A DNA stretch of 64,000 nucleotides, taken from assembly GCA_949499105.1 (NCBI GenBank), contig CATEFX010000019.1:124001-188000 (forward strand), in the 5' to 3' direction. Positions 41,742 through 52,273 of the stretch are shown one piece after another. A model generated the notes under the pieces. The model had not been told where the DNA came from, did no database searches, and was given only the letters and a program-made list of their open reading frames with translations. The first letter of the stretch is position 1, and the number at the start of each line of letters is the position of its first letter. Source of the DNA: Formosa sp. Hel1_33_131 (GTDB lineage Bacteria; Bacteroidota; Bacteroidia; Flavobacteriales; Flavobacteriaceae). The position numbers and the translations under genes are program-made.

Positions 41742-42494
41742 TTAAGTGAGCATCCCACCATCAACATTAATGGTTTGTCCAGTGATGTACGCCGATAAAT
41801 CGCTCGCCAAAAACACACAGGCATTGGCAATATCTTCAGGAGTACCACCTCGTTTTAGTGGAATTCCTGCACGCCATCCTGCAACGGTTGCTTCATCTAA
41901 TTTAGCCGTCATTTCTGTTTCAATAAATCCTGGAGCAATCACATTACTTCGGATGTTTCTAGAACCAAGCTCTAGAGCCACAGACTTTGAAAATCCAATA
42001 ATCCCCGCTTTAGAAGCCGCATAGTTGGTTTGACCGGCATTTCCTTTCACACCGACCACCGAACTCATATTGATAATAGACCCTTTTCGTTGCTTTAACA
42101 TGGTGCGTTGCACGGCTTTAGTCATATTAAATACAGACTTAAGATTGACTTCAATAACTTTATCAAAATCAGCTTCGCCCATCCGCATTAGTAAATTGTC
42201 TTTGGTGATTCCAGCATTATTTATCAGAATATCAATGGTTCCGAAATCGGCTAACACATCTACTGCAAGTTGTTGTGCTTCGTCAAAATTAGCAGCATTA
42301 CTTTGATACCCTTTCACCGTTGTTCCATATGCTTGAAGTTCGGTTTCTAAGAGGTTGGCAGCTTCTACAGATGCACTGTACGTAAACGCTACATTGGCGC
42401 CATGCTGTGCAAAAACCGTTGCGATTCCTTTTCCAATCCCACGACTCGCGCCTGTAATAATGGCTGTTTTTCCTTCTAATAGTTTCATATACAA
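41742..42494 (-). CDS. fabG: 3-oxoacyl-[ACP] reductase
   Basis: GKTAIITGASRGIGKGIA; NNAGITKDNLLMRM; YAASKAGIIGFSKS. Confidence 0.95.
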   Translation of the reverse strand: MYMKLLEGKTAIITGASRGIGKGIATVFAQHGANVAFTYSASVEAANLLETELQAYGTTVKGYQSNAANFDEAQQLAVDVLADFGTIDILINNAGITKDNLLMRMGEADFDKVIEVNLKSVFNMTKAVQRTMLKQRKGSIINMSSVVGVKGNAGQTNYAASKAGIIGFSKSVALELGSRNIRSNVIAPGFIETEMTAKLDEATVAGWRAGIPLKRGGTPEDIANACVFLASDLSAYITGQTINVDGGMLT

Positions 42495-42572
42495 TAGCTG
42501 TAAAAATTATTAATTTCAAATATAGTAAAATGGTTTCAAATAAAATTCCTTAAAATCTGATTTGTGAAGGTG

Positions 42573-42920
42573 GGGATCAGTAATTATAAAATTGAATAAA
42601 ACACTTCTTACCCTATCGCTTGCGCAAGTGCCTCGCTTGTGTCTTTAATCACAATCAAAGAATTTATGGTCTTATTACATTTATTACTCAATAACTTGTA
42701 AGCTTACTTATCGTAATGGGCACGAGCAAAAGATGCTCGCGCTAGCTGGGATCAGTAATCATAAAATTGAATAAAACACTTTCCCTATCGCTGGCGCAAG
42801 CGTCACGCTTGTGTCTTTAATCATAATCAAAGAATTTAAGGTCTTATTACATTTATTACTCAATAACTTGTAAGCTTACTTATCGTAATGGGCACGAGCA
42901 AAAGATGCTCGCGCTAGCTG
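42573..42920. repeat. Tandem duplication (2 x ~175 bp) of a palindrome-rich intergenic unit
   Basis: Units 42573-42747 and 42748-42920, both gggatcagtaat.ataaaattgaataaaacact...ctcaataacttgtaagcttacttatcgtaatgggcacgagcaaaagatgctcgcgctagct. Confidence 0.9.
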
Positions 42921-43120
42921 GGGAAACAAATTAATCGCAAGAGTGTTTGCTGTTGTAAAACGACAAACACCTTATGTAGATATTTTAAAGTACGTAGCTT
43001 AAAATTTTAACAATTTTTACTTGTTTTGATCATAGAATACTGGGGAATATAACACCCCTACTATTTCGAGTAACATCAAAATCATTTTATAAAATTTTAC
43101 CAACCCAAATATATAAAAGC

Positions 43121-43153
43121 AAAAAAAACCTCCTAATACTAAAATTAGGAGGT
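43121..43153 (-). terminator. Rho-independent terminator downstream of sucD
   Basis: Hairpin AACCTCCTAAT...ATTAGGAGGTT followed by TTTTTT on the minus strand. Confidence 0.9.
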
Positions 43154-43176
43154 TGATATGAATATGGAAAAATATG

Positions 43177-44049
43177 TTACGCGAGTACTTCGGCCACTTT
43201 TTTTCCTATTTCAGCAGGAGATTCCACAACGTGAATGCCACATTCTCTCATGATTTGTTTTTTAGCTTGTGCAGTATCTTCACTACCGCCTACAATAGCA
43301 CCAGCATGGCCCATCGTACGTCCGGCAGGCGCGGTTTCACCCGCAATAAATCCAACCACTGGTTTTTTGCTGCCACTCTCTTTATACCATTTTGCGGCAT
43401 CCCCTTCCAGTTGACCTCCTATTTCACCAATGACCACTACACATTCTGTTTCTGGGTCGTTGATCAACATTTCGAGGGCTTCTTTAGTGGTGGTTCCAAT
43501 AATAGGATCGCCACCAATACCAATGGCTGTCGTAATTCCTAACCCTTGTTTCACCACTTGATCCGCGGCTTCATAGGTTAAAGTTCCTGATTTGGACACC
43601 ACGCCTACGGTTCCTTTTTTGAATACAAAGCCTGGCATGATGCCTACTTTGGCTTCTCCGGGTGTAATGACTCCGGGACAGTTAGGTCCTACCAAACGAC
43701 AGTCTTTTGTACGGATGTAATTCGCCGCTTTAATCATATCGGCAACAGGAATCCCTTCTGTAATGGTAATGATTACTTTTATTCCAGCATCAGCTGCTTC
43801 CATAATGGCATCTGCAGCAAATGCAGGCGGTACAAAAATAATGGTTGTATTCGCACCAACTTGATCAACCGCTTCCTTAACCGTGTTAAATACCGGTTTC
43901 TCTAAATGCGTTTGCCCCCCTTTTCCAGGCGTCACACCCCCAACAACATTGGTTCCATAATCAATCATTTGAGAGGCATGAAACGTTCCTTCACTTCCAG
44001 TGAATCCTTGAACAATTATTTTTGAATCTTTATTTACTAAAACACTCAT
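43177..44049 (-). CDS. sucD: Succinate-CoA ligase subunit alpha
   Basis: VQGFTGSEGTFHASQMIDYGTNVVGGVTPGKGG; GRTMGHAGAIVGG. Confidence 0.96.
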   Translation of the reverse strand: MSVLVNKDSKIIVQGFTGSEGTFHASQMIDYGTNVVGGVTPGKGGQTHLEKPVFNTVKEAVDQVGANTTIIFVPPAFAADAIMEAADAGIKVIITITEGIPVADMIKAANYIRTKDCRLVGPNCPGVITPGEAKVGIMPGFVFKKGTVGVVSKSGTLTYEAADQVVKQGLGITTAIGIGGDPIIGTTTKEALEMLINDPETECVVVIGEIGGQLEGDAAKWYKESGSKKPVVGFIAGETAPAGRTMGHAGAIVGGSEDTAQAKKQIMRECGIHVVESPAEIGKKVAEVLA

Positions 44050-44137
44050 TTGGTTTTTATTTTATTGTTTAATTTTTACTGCTGCAAATGTAATTTTTTG
44101 AATGGGAATCTTAACAGTTTTAAAGGTAAAATTTAAA

Positions 44138-45079
44138 TCAAGATTCGTTTTCTTTTAAATCCTTAATAATCGCTGGTAATTTACGAAGCAACGCTAATTC
44201 TTTGAGTTTTGCGCGGGACTCTTCTACAGGCGTTCCAAAATAAGTTTTTCCACCTTCTACAGATTTGGTGACTCCGGTTTGTCCCAAAATAACTGCTTTG
44301 GTTCCAATGGTAATTCCACTATTGGTTCCGACTTGTCCCCAAATCGTCACCTCATCTTCTAGGATACAACACCCCGCAATTCCTGACTGGGACGCAATAA
44401 GACATTTTTTTCCTATGATGGTGTCATGCCCCACTTGAATCAGGTTATCCAATTTAGAACCTGCACCAATGGTTGTATCGCCAGTAACCCCGCGGTCAAT
44501 AGTACATGAAGCCCCAATATGAACGTCATTTTTAATCACTACACGCCCACTGGAAAGTAACTGATCATAGCCTTCAGGGCGTTTTTTATAATAAAAGGCG
44601 TTTCCACCCAACACAGTCCCCGATTGAATGACCACATTATCACCAATAATCGTATCGTCAAAAATACTCACATTGGCATGGATCAGCGTGTTTTGACCGA
44701 TTTCTACATTGTTTCCAATAAAACAGTTGGGTTGAATGATCGTCCCCTCACCAATCTTAGCAGACTCTGAAATTACTTTTGAAGATGCTTGAAACGGTTT
44801 GAAATGCGTGGTCAGTTTATTAAAATCTCTAAAAGGATCGTCAGAAATTAATAAGGCTTTCCCCTCTGGACAATCCACATTTTTATTAATAAGTACCACA
44901 GTTGCCTTCGAAGAAAGTGCTTTGTCATAATATTTTGGATGGTCTACAAAAACAATATCTCCGGCGGTTACCACATGAATTTCATTCATACCAAGCACTT
45001 CAAATGAAGAATCACCAACATACTCGCAATCAATCAGCGATGCAATCTCTTTAAGGGTGTGCGGCTGAATAAATTTCAT
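44138..45079 (-). CDS. LpxD-like UDP-3-O-acylglucosamine N-acyltransferase (paralogue 1)
   Basis: Left-handed beta-helix hexapeptide repeats; LIQVGHDTIIGKKCLIASQSGIAGC. Confidence 0.85.
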   Translation of the reverse strand: MKFIQPHTLKEIASLIDCEYVGDSSFEVLGMNEIHVVTAGDIVFVDHPKYYDKALSSKATVVLINKNVDCPEGKALLISDDPFRDFNKLTTHFKPFQASSKVISESAKIGEGTIIQPNCFIGNNVEIGQNTLIHANVSIFDDTIIGDNVVIQSGTVLGGNAFYYKKRPEGYDQLLSSGRVVIKNDVHIGASCTIDRGVTGDTTIGAGSKLDNLIQVGHDTIIGKKCLIASQSGIAGCCILEDEVTIWGQVGTNSGITIGTKAVILGQTGVTKSVEGGKTYFGTPVEESRAKLKELALLRKLPAIIKDLKENES

Positions 45080-45080
45080 G

Positions 45081-45647
45081 TTATTCTTTAACTCTTTCTT
45101 TGTACGATCCTTTTGCGGTCTCTATTTTAATCTTATCCCCTTCATTGATAAACAAAGGCACCATCACGGTTGCACCTGTTTCAACAGTTGCTGGTTTGGT
45201 GGCATTGGTCGCTGTATTGCCTTTAATCCCTGGTTCGGTCGCTGTCACTTCCAAAACCACACTAGCTGGTAAATCGACTGAAAGCGGTGCGTTATCTTCT
45301 GTATTAATTAAAACAGTCACCACTTCACCTTCTTTCATTAAATCGGGACTGTCTAAAACGGCTTTTTGTAATTCAATTTGAGAATAATCGGCCGTATTCA
45401 TAAAATGAAAAGTTTCGCCATCGTTGTATAAAAATTGAAACTTGTGCGTCTCCACACGAACTTCTTCAATTTTATGTCCCGCAGAAAAGGTGTTATCAAT
45501 GACTTTTCCATTGGTCACACTTTTCATTTTGGTTCTAACAAACGCTGGACCTTTTCCAGGTTTTACGTGTAAAAACTCAATCACTTTAAAAATATCGTGG
45601 TTGTAATTAATACATAATCCATTTCTAATATCTGATGTACTTGCCAT
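45081..45647 (-). CDS. efp: Elongation factor P
   Basis: DIRNGLCINYNHDIFKVIEFLHVKPGKGPAFVRTKMKSV. Confidence 0.96.
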   Translation of the reverse strand: MASTSDIRNGLCINYNHDIFKVIEFLHVKPGKGPAFVRTKMKSVTNGKVIDNTFSAGHKIEEVRVETHKFQFLYNDGETFHFMNTADYSQIELQKAVLDSPDLMKEGEVVTVLINTEDNAPLSVDLPASVVLEVTATEPGIKGNTATNATKPATVETGATVMVPLFINEGDKIKIETAKGSYKERVKE

Positions 45648-45654
45648 AGTTTAT

Positions 45655-46440
45655 TTAGTTTGATTTAAAATATCCTTTCATAATTCCACGATGTGAATTC
45701 TTGATGAATTGTAAAATCTCATCACGTTCTGGCGTGGCTTCCATCTCAGCTTCAATAATTTCTGCAGCTTGTGAGTTGTTATAATTTTTTTGGTAGAGTA
45801 ATCTATAAATGTTTTGAATTTCTCTAATTTTATCGGATGCAAATCCGCGACGTCTCAGACCAACTGAGTTTATTCCTACATAAGACAAAGGCTCACGGGC
45901 TGCTTTTACAAAAGGGGGAACATCTTTTCGAACTAAAGATCCACCAGTCACAAAGGCATGGTTTCCGATAGAACAAAATTGATGCACGGCAGTCATTCCT
46001 GCCAACACAACATGGTCGCCTACTGTGGTATGCCCTGCTAAGGTGCTATTGTTTGAAAAAATACAGTTATTTCCAACGGTACAATCATGAGCAATATGGC
46101 AATACGCCATAATCAAACAGTTATCGCCGATAACTGTTTTCATTTTATCGGTAGTCCCACGGTTAATGGTGACACATTCTCTGATTGTAACGTTATTTCC
46201 AATGACGACTGTGGTGTCTTCATCGTCATATTTAAGATCTTGCGGCATGGCTGAAATAACAGAGCCAGGAAAAATACTACAATTTTTACCAATACGCGCC
46301 CCTTCCATAATGGTCACATTAGATCCAATCCAAGTCCCTTCACCAATAACGACATTATTATTAATCGTCGTAAACGGCTCGATGACCACATTTTTGGCGA
46401 TTTTTGCACCAGGATGTACATATGCTAACGGTTGATTCAT
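45655..46440 (-). CDS. lpxA: UDP-N-acetylglucosamine acyltransferase
   Basis: YVHPGAKIAKNVVIEPFTTI; TINRGT; MAYCHIAHDC; GLRRRGF. Confidence 0.95.
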   Translation of the reverse strand: MNQPLAYVHPGAKIAKNVVIEPFTTINNNVVIGEGTWIGSNVTIMEGARIGKNCSIFPGSVISAMPQDLKYDDEDTTVVIGNNVTIRECVTINRGTTDKMKTVIGDNCLIMAYCHIAHDCTVGNNCIFSNNSTLAGHTTVGDHVVLAGMTAVHQFCSIGNHAFVTGGSLVRKDVPPFVKAAREPLSYVGINSVGLRRRGFASDKIREIQNIYRLLYQKNYNNSQAAEIIEAEMEATPERDEILQFIKNSHRGIMKGYFKSN

Positions 46441-46468
46441 TTTGTATTTTTTTTAATGTAAACTCGTG

Positions 46469-47872
46469 TTATTTAACTTTAGATATTTGCGCCATTAATT
46501 CGGCTTCTGCACATAATTTCCCATTGGCATAGGCATAGCCTTGCATGTGACATATCCCTCTTCTTATTGGGGATATTAAGGAACAACTAAATATTAAGGT
46601 ATCGCCAGGGACGACTTTTTGTTTAAACTTCACATTATCCATTTTCATGAAAAACGTTAAATAGTTTTCTGGATCTGGTACGGTATTTAAAACCAGGATC
46701 CCACCTGTTTGGGCCATTGCTTCTACAATTAAAACACCAGGCATGACGGGAGCCCCCGGAAAATGTCCGACAAAAAAGGACTCATTCATTGTGACATTCT
46801 TTGAACCGATGACATGATTTGGCGATAACTCATAGACCTTATCTAGGAATAAAAATGGAGGTCGGTGCGGAAGCATGTCCATAATAGCATTGACATCCAT
46901 TAAAGGCGCTTGATTCAAATCTATATTTGGAACGTTATTACGACGTTCCAATTTAATTATTTTAGATATTTTTTTTGCGAATTGGGTGTTTACAAAATGA
47001 CCGGGTTTATTCGCAATAACTTTGCCTTGAATTCGAGTTCCAATCAGTGCCAAATCGCCAATCACATCCAATAATTTGTGACGGGCCGCTTCGTTCGGAT
47101 AATGTAATGTAAGGTTGTCTAAAATTCCATTTGATTTCACTTTAATAGAATCTTTATTAAACGCTACTTTTAAACGTTGCATGGTTTCTTCAGACAAGGG
47201 CTTGTCAACATACACAATCGCATTATTTAAATCCCCTCCTTTTATCAATCCATTTTCTAGCAACATTTCAAGTTCGTGTAAAAAACTAAATGTTCGAGAA
47301 TCTGAAATATCTTTTTTAAAGTTTGAAAGATGTTGTAAGGTCGCATTCTGAGTCCCAAGCACTTTGGTGCCAAAATCGACCATTGTGGTAACCTGATATT
47401 CATCGGAAGGAATGATGGTGATCTCACTACCCGACTCTTCATCGATATAAGAAATAACGTCTTTAACAACAAAGACTTCTCTAAAAGCATCGAGTTCCTG
47501 AATTCCTGCAGTTTCTAAGGCTTCTATGAAATACTTCGAAGACCCATCCATAATTGGAGGTTCAGAAGTACTTAATTCAATAATGACATTATCAATTTCT
47601 AAACCGACAAGGGCTGCTAACACATGTTCACATGTTTGGATCGTGACTCCATTTTTTTCTAAACAGGTACCTCGTTGAGTATTCGTTACAAGATTGGCAT
47701 CGGCTTTTATAATAGGAGCGCCTTCTAAGTCTATTCGTCTAAAAGAATAGCCACTATTAATTTCAGCGGGTAGAAAATTTAGCTCTACCTCTAAACCTGT
47801 ATGAAGACCGACTCCTGTTAAAGATACTTTTTTAGAAATGGTGGTTTGTTTGGATTCGGTTTTAAAGATCAT
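46469..47872 (-). CDS. lpxC/fabZ: Bifunctional LpxC / FabZ fusion
   Basis: N-terminal [25 protein letters not shown]-terminal [37 protein letters not shown]. Confidence 0.96.
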   Translation of the reverse strand: MIFKTESKQTTISKKVSLTGVGLHTGLEVELNFLPAEINSGYSFRRIDLEGAPIIKADANLVTNTQRGTCLEKNGVTIQTCEHVLAALVGLEIDNVIIELSTSEPPIMDGSSKYFIEALETAGIQELDAFREVFVVKDVISYIDEESGSEITIIPSDEYQVTTMVDFGTKVLGTQNATLQHLSNFKKDISDSRTFSFLHELEMLLENGLIKGGDLNNAIVYVDKPLSEETMQRLKVAFNKDSIKVKSNGILDNLTLHYPNEAARHKLLDVIGDLALIGTRIQGKVIANKPGHFVNTQFAKKISKIIKLERRNNVPNIDLNQAPLMDVNAIMDMLPHRPPFLFLDKVYELSPNHVIGSKNVTMNESFFVGHFPGAPVMPGVLIVEAMAQTGGILVLNTVPDPENYLTFFMKMDNVKFKQKVVPGDTLIFSCSLISPIRRGICHMQGYAYANGKLCAEAELMAQISKVK

Positions 47873-48900
47873 TTTTTAAGGTTTTTTTGTAGGGATTGTA
47901 TATCGTTTACTAACTTAGGGAAATTTTTGAAATGAACATACGACTTATTATAGTCTAAATTACTAAATGCAGGGGTTCCGTTAATGATTTCATTAGATTT
48001 CACACTTTTTGTAACTCCGGACTGCCCAACTATTTTAACATTATCTCCGATAGTGATATGCCCAGCAATTCCGACTTGACCGCCAATTTGGCAATTTGCG
48101 CCAATTTTTGTCGATCCCGCAATGCCTGTTTGGGCGGCAATAACAGTGTTTTCTCCAATGACTACATTATGGGCAACCTGAATTTGATTATCGAGCTTCA
48201 CGCCTTTTCTAATAATAGTAGAACCTAAGGTTGCACGATCAATGGTCGTCGCCGCACCGATATCAACACCATCTTCTAAAATGACATTTCCAATTTGAGG
48301 TATTTTTTTATATTCACCATTTTCATCCGATGAAAACCCAAATCCATCCGCACCAATAATGGCACCCGAATTTATATAACAGTGTGATCCAATCTCACAA
48401 TCAGAATAGACTTTAACGCCCGCAAACAAGGTCGTATTGGACTTTATTTTGACATTATCTCCAATAAACGTATTGGGATGAATTTTTACATGATCGCCAA
48501 TCACCACATTTTCTCCTATATGAGAAAACGCACCAATATAGACTTCTTTACCATAAGACGCCGTTTGTGAAATATAGACAGGCGATTCAATACCTACTTT
48601 GTTATTTTTAGCAAAATTATAATACTCTAGGAGTTTTGTAAATGCATTGTAAGCATTTTCAACCTTAATTAATGTTGGATTGATCTCATTTTCAGACACA
48701 AAATCATGATTAACAATCGCAATAGAAGCTTCGGTTGTATATATGAATGAGGTGTATTTTGGATTTGATAAAAAGGTAAGTGACCCTGGAATACCTTCTT
48801 CAATTTTAGAAAGCGTGTGGACTTCAACATCCGGATTCCCTACAATTTCTCCATTTAATATCTCTGCTATTTGAGTGGCTGTGAATTTCATTATTTGCAA
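47869..48900 (-). CDS. lpxD: UDP-3-O-(3-hydroxymyristoyl)glucosamine N-acyltransferase
   Basis: [49 protein letters not shown]. Confidence 0.94.
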   Translation of the reverse strand: MQIMKFTATQIAEILNGEIVGNPDVEVHTLSKIEEGIPGSLTFLSNPKYTSFIYTTEASIAIVNHDFVSENEINPTLIKVENAYNAFTKLLEYYNFAKNNKVGIESPVYISQTASYGKEVYIGAFSHIGENVVIGDHVKIHPNTFIGDNVKIKSNTTLFAGVKVYSDCEIGSHCYINSGAIIGADGFGFSSDENGEYKKIPQIGNVILEDGVDIGAATTIDRATLGSTIIRKGVKLDNQIQVAHNVVIGENTVIAAQTGIAGSTKIGANCQIGGQVGIAGHITIGDNVKIVGQSGVTKSVKSNEIINGTPAFSNLDYNKSYVHFKNFPKLVNDIQSLQKNLKK

Positions 48901-48915
48901 AAGTAAAAAAAATTA

Positions 48916-50145
48916 TCAAAGAACATCCTTTGGAAAGCATATATAATACTTTGAAACTGTTTTAGACAGCACTTTCGATGAGAGGTGATCGGATGCTTTT
49001 AAGATATCTTTAATTTTTCCGTTTTTATATAAGATTTTAAGTCCTCCCTGTTCGGGGTTGTACGCCAAATTATCAACACGGCCATGAAACACAAAATAAG
49101 AGGCTTCATTGGCGTTTAACGTATATTTTAAGGCTAGATCTTGTTTCAATGCTTCCACTTTAGATTCAGAAACAGGGTTGTTTTTAAATTTTATTTTTAA
49201 TAAGGTTCTATTTAAGATCATTTTAGAAAGATGACTTAACACAAAATCATCGTGAAATTGCCAAGATTTTAAAGCCGACATTAAATCATAATCATCCAGT
49301 AATGAAAATTGATTCAAAGCCGTTTCATCAAAATTAGCTTGATTTGAGGCCGAATGTAAAAAAAAACTTAGTGCAGAACTCGCTTCTAAATGCATTCCAT
49401 TTTGGGTTAAATCTTTTGCGCGCCTCAAAACACCCATCAGCATTTGTTCGGCCACTAAACTTGTTTTATGAAGATATACTTGCCAGTACATAAGGCGTCT
49501 GGCAGTTAAAAATTTTTCAATTGAATAAATGCCTTTTTCTTCAATAACCAATTCATCATCCACAACATTCATCATAGAGATAAGGCGTTCACTATTAATG
49601 TTTCCTTCTGAAACCCCTGTATAAAAACTATCTCTTTTAAGGTAATCAGAACGATCAATATCTAACTGCCCAGAAATAAGTTGACCAAAAAACATACGAC
49701 TATACTCGCCTTTAAACATTGAAATAGCGGTTTCAAGCGCGCCTTTAAATTCTACATTTAAAGCTTCCATAAATTTTAATGAAATGGACTCATGACTAAT
49801 ATTTTCTACAATGCTATGTTCCATGGCATGACTAAACGGCCCATGACCAATATCATGCAATAAAATGGCGATATATAAGCCGTTTTCTTCAGTGTCAGAA
49901 ATTTGAACCCCTTTAAACCTTAAGATTCGAACTGCATTTTGCATTAAATGTAAGCACCCTAAAGCATGATGAAATCGCGTGTGATGGGCACCAGGGTATA
50001 CCAAGTAGGATAATCCCATCTGAGAGATGCGACGCAATCGCTGAAAATACTTATGAGCAATTAAATCAAAAATTAATGTGTTCGGGATTGTAATAAATCC
50101 GTAAATTGGATCGTTAAATATTTTAAGCTTGTTGTTCGTATTCAA
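48916..50145 (-). CDS. HD-domain phosphohydrolase
   Basis: FQRLRRISQMGLSYLVYPGAHHTRFHHALG; LLHDIGHGPFSHAMEH. Confidence 0.93.
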   Translation of the reverse strand: MNTNNKLKIFNDPIYGFITIPNTLIFDLIAHKYFQRLRRISQMGLSYLVYPGAHHTRFHHALGCLHLMQNAVRILRFKGVQISDTEENGLYIAILLHDIGHGPFSHAMEHSIVENISHESISLKFMEALNVEFKGALETAISMFKGEYSRMFFGQLISGQLDIDRSDYLKRDSFYTGVSEGNINSERLISMMNVVDDELVIEEKGIYSIEKFLTARRLMYWQVYLHKTSLVAEQMLMGVLRRAKDLTQNGMHLEASSALSFFLHSASNQANFDETALNQFSLLDDYDLMSALKSWQFHDDFVLSHLSKMILNRTLLKIKFKNNPVSESKVEALKQDLALKYTLNANEASYFVFHGRVDNLAYNPEQGGLKILYKNGKIKDILKASDHLSSKVLSKTVSKYYICFPKDVL

Positions 50146-50247
50146 ACTTTATAGTGTTAAATTTACATTTTAAACTTTCTTTGAAAGCCTTACGATGTAA
50201 AAGTACTAAAATGAAAGGACTTCTATTCTTAACTAAACATATAATAC

Positions 50248-51798
50248 ATGAGTACTATTAATATTTTATGGGTCGATGATGAAATTGAGTTCTTAAAACC
50301 TCATATCATATTCTTAGAACAAAAAAACTACAATGTGACCCCTTGTCAAAGCGGAACGGAAGCGCTTAACCTTATTAGAGAACATGATTTTGACATTGTC
50401 TTTTTAGATGAAAACATGCCTGGATTATCTGGTTTGGAAACGCTGTCTGAACTCAAAGAAATAAAAGCGACCCTTCCAGTGGTTATGATTACCAAAAGTG
50501 AAGAAGAATATATCATGGAAGATGCGATCGGTAATAAGATTGCCGATTATTTGATCAAACCTGTAAATCCGAATCAAATTCTATTATCACTAAAAAAGAA
50601 TTTGGATCATACCCGATTAGTTTCAGAAAAAACATCGTCTAATTACTTACAAGAATTTCGTAAAATTTCTATGAATTTAAATGATGTAAATTCATTTGAA
50701 GAATGGGAACAATTGTATAAAAAAATTGTGTTTTGGGAGTTGGAATTAGAAGCTTCCAACGATGCTGCGATGCCTGAAATATTAGACGCTCAGAAAACTG
50801 AAGCGAATCATCAATTTGGTCGATTTATTGAAAAATATTACCCAACATGGTTCGAAGATCATCAAGCACCTGTCATGTCGCACACTCTATTTAAAGAGAA
50901 AATAGCGAACGAACTAAGCGCCCATCAACCAACCTTACTCATTGTGATTGATAATTTAAGGTACGACCAGTGGAAAACTCTCGAGCCTACCGTTAATACT
51001 TATTACAAAACACAAGAAGAAAGCCTGTATTTCAGCATCCTACCAACGGCTACACAGTATGCTAGAAACGCCCTATTTTCTGGACTTATGCCCAGTGAAA
51101 TGCAAAAATTATTTCCACAATATTGGAAAAATGATACCGAAGAAGGTGGGAAAAATTTATTTGAGGCCGAGTTTTTAGAAGCACAATTAAAACGCTTGGG
51201 ATTATCGCATTTGACCCATGAATATATAAAAATCACAAACTTAAAAGCGGGTCAAAAATTATCGGAGAACTTTAAGACCAAAGCCAAAAACGACTTAACT
51301 GTTTTGGTGTATAATTTTGTAGATATGTTGTCGCATGCTAAAACCGAAATGGAAGTTCTTAAAGAACTTGCTTCCAATGATAAAGGGTATAGATCATTGA
51401 CTAAAAGTTGGTTTCAAAATTCACCCCTATTAGAAATTATTAAACAAGCCAAAGAACTTAATTTTAAACTCATCATCACCACTGATCACGGGACTATCAA
51501 TGTTAAAAACCCTTCTAAGGTGGTCGGAAATAAAGACACCAGCCTTAACCTTCGCTACAAAACAGGGCGAAGTTTATCATATCAAGACAAAGATGTTTTG
51601 GCTGTAAAAGATCCAAAATCAATTCACCTCCCCTCTTTGGCTATGAATAGCTCATTTATTTTTGCAAAAGATAATTTGTTTTTTGCGTATCCAAATAATT
51701 ACAATTATTATGTAAATTATTTCAGAAACACCTATCAGCATGGCGGGATATCTTTGGAAGAAGTCATCATTCCTTTCGTCGTTTTAAATCCTCGATAA
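50248..51798 (+). CDS. porX: T9SS response regulator PorX (receiver + PglZ domain)
   Basis: INILWVDDEIEFLKPHIIFLEQKNYNV...FLDENMPGLSGLETL; C-terminal PglZ (IVIDNLRYDQWKTLEP, TTDHGT). Confidence 0.95.
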   Translation: MSTINILWVDDEIEFLKPHIIFLEQKNYNVTPCQSGTEALNLIREHDFDIVFLDENMPGLSGLETLSELKEIKATLPVVMITKSEEEYIMEDAIGNKIADYLIKPVNPNQILLSLKKNLDHTRLVSEKTSSNYLQEFRKISMNLNDVNSFEEWEQLYKKIVFWELELEASNDAAMPEILDAQKTEANHQFGRFIEKYYPTWFEDHQAPVMSHTLFKEKIANELSAHQPTLLIVIDNLRYDQWKTLEPTVNTYYKTQEESLYFSILPTATQYARNALFSGLMPSEMQKLFPQYWKNDTEEGGKNLFEAEFLEAQLKRLGLSHLTHEYIKITNLKAGQKLSENFKTKAKNDLTVLVYNFVDMLSHAKTEMEVLKELASNDKGYRSLTKSWFQNSPLLEIIKQAKELNFKLIITTDHGTINVKNPSKVVGNKDTSLNLRYKTGRSLSYQDKDVLAVKDPKSIHLPSLAMNSSFIFAKDNLFFAYPNNYNYYVNYFRNTYQHGGISLEEVIIPFVVLNPR

Positions 51799-51799
51799 T

Positions 51800-52243
51800 A
51801 TGACTCAAGAATTACGATTCAATCTCAATGAACTTTCTGATGTAGCACAAACAGTTCTAAAAAATGTGCAATCAAAAACGCTTTTATTTTATGGCGATAT
51901 GGGTGCTGGAAAAACCACGCTAATTAGTGCAATTGTTAAAGAATTAGGTGGCATTGACAAAACGTCTAGTCCTACATTTTCAATTGTAAATGAATATAAA
52001 GTAAAAAACGACAGCGTTTATCATTTTGACTTCTATAGGCTCAAAAATCAATATGAAGCGTTGGACATGGGAATTGAAGATTATTTTTGTTCTGGATCTT
52101 GGAATTTTCTTGAATGGCCCGATAAAATTCATGACTTACTGCCTCCAAATATATCTATTTTAGAATTATCGGTTGCTGACGATGGGACGAGGATTCTCAA
52201 ACTATCAGAAAAGATACTTTCTGATGAAAGATCAAAAATATAG
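51800..52243 (+). CDS. tsaE: tRNA threonylcarbamoyladenosine biosynthesis ATPase
   Basis: GDMGAGKTTLISAI; SSPTFSIVNEY; FLEWPDKI. Confidence 0.94.
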   Translation: MTQELRFNLNELSDVAQTVLKNVQSKTLLFYGDMGAGKTTLISAIVKELGGIDKTSSPTFSIVNEYKVKNDSVYHFDFYRLKNQYEALDMGIEDYFCSGSWNFLEWPDKIHDLLPPNISILELSVADDGTRILKLSEKILSDERSKI

Positions 52244-52273
52244 TTGTAAATTAGTTACTTTATACTTAGCATT

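Noticed and set aside
42573-42920. Riboswitch or large ncRNA upstream of fabG/sucD
   Set aside because: fabG reads away from it and the sucD terminator lies before it, so it is not in a 5' UTR; the tandem copy structure fits a repeat better.
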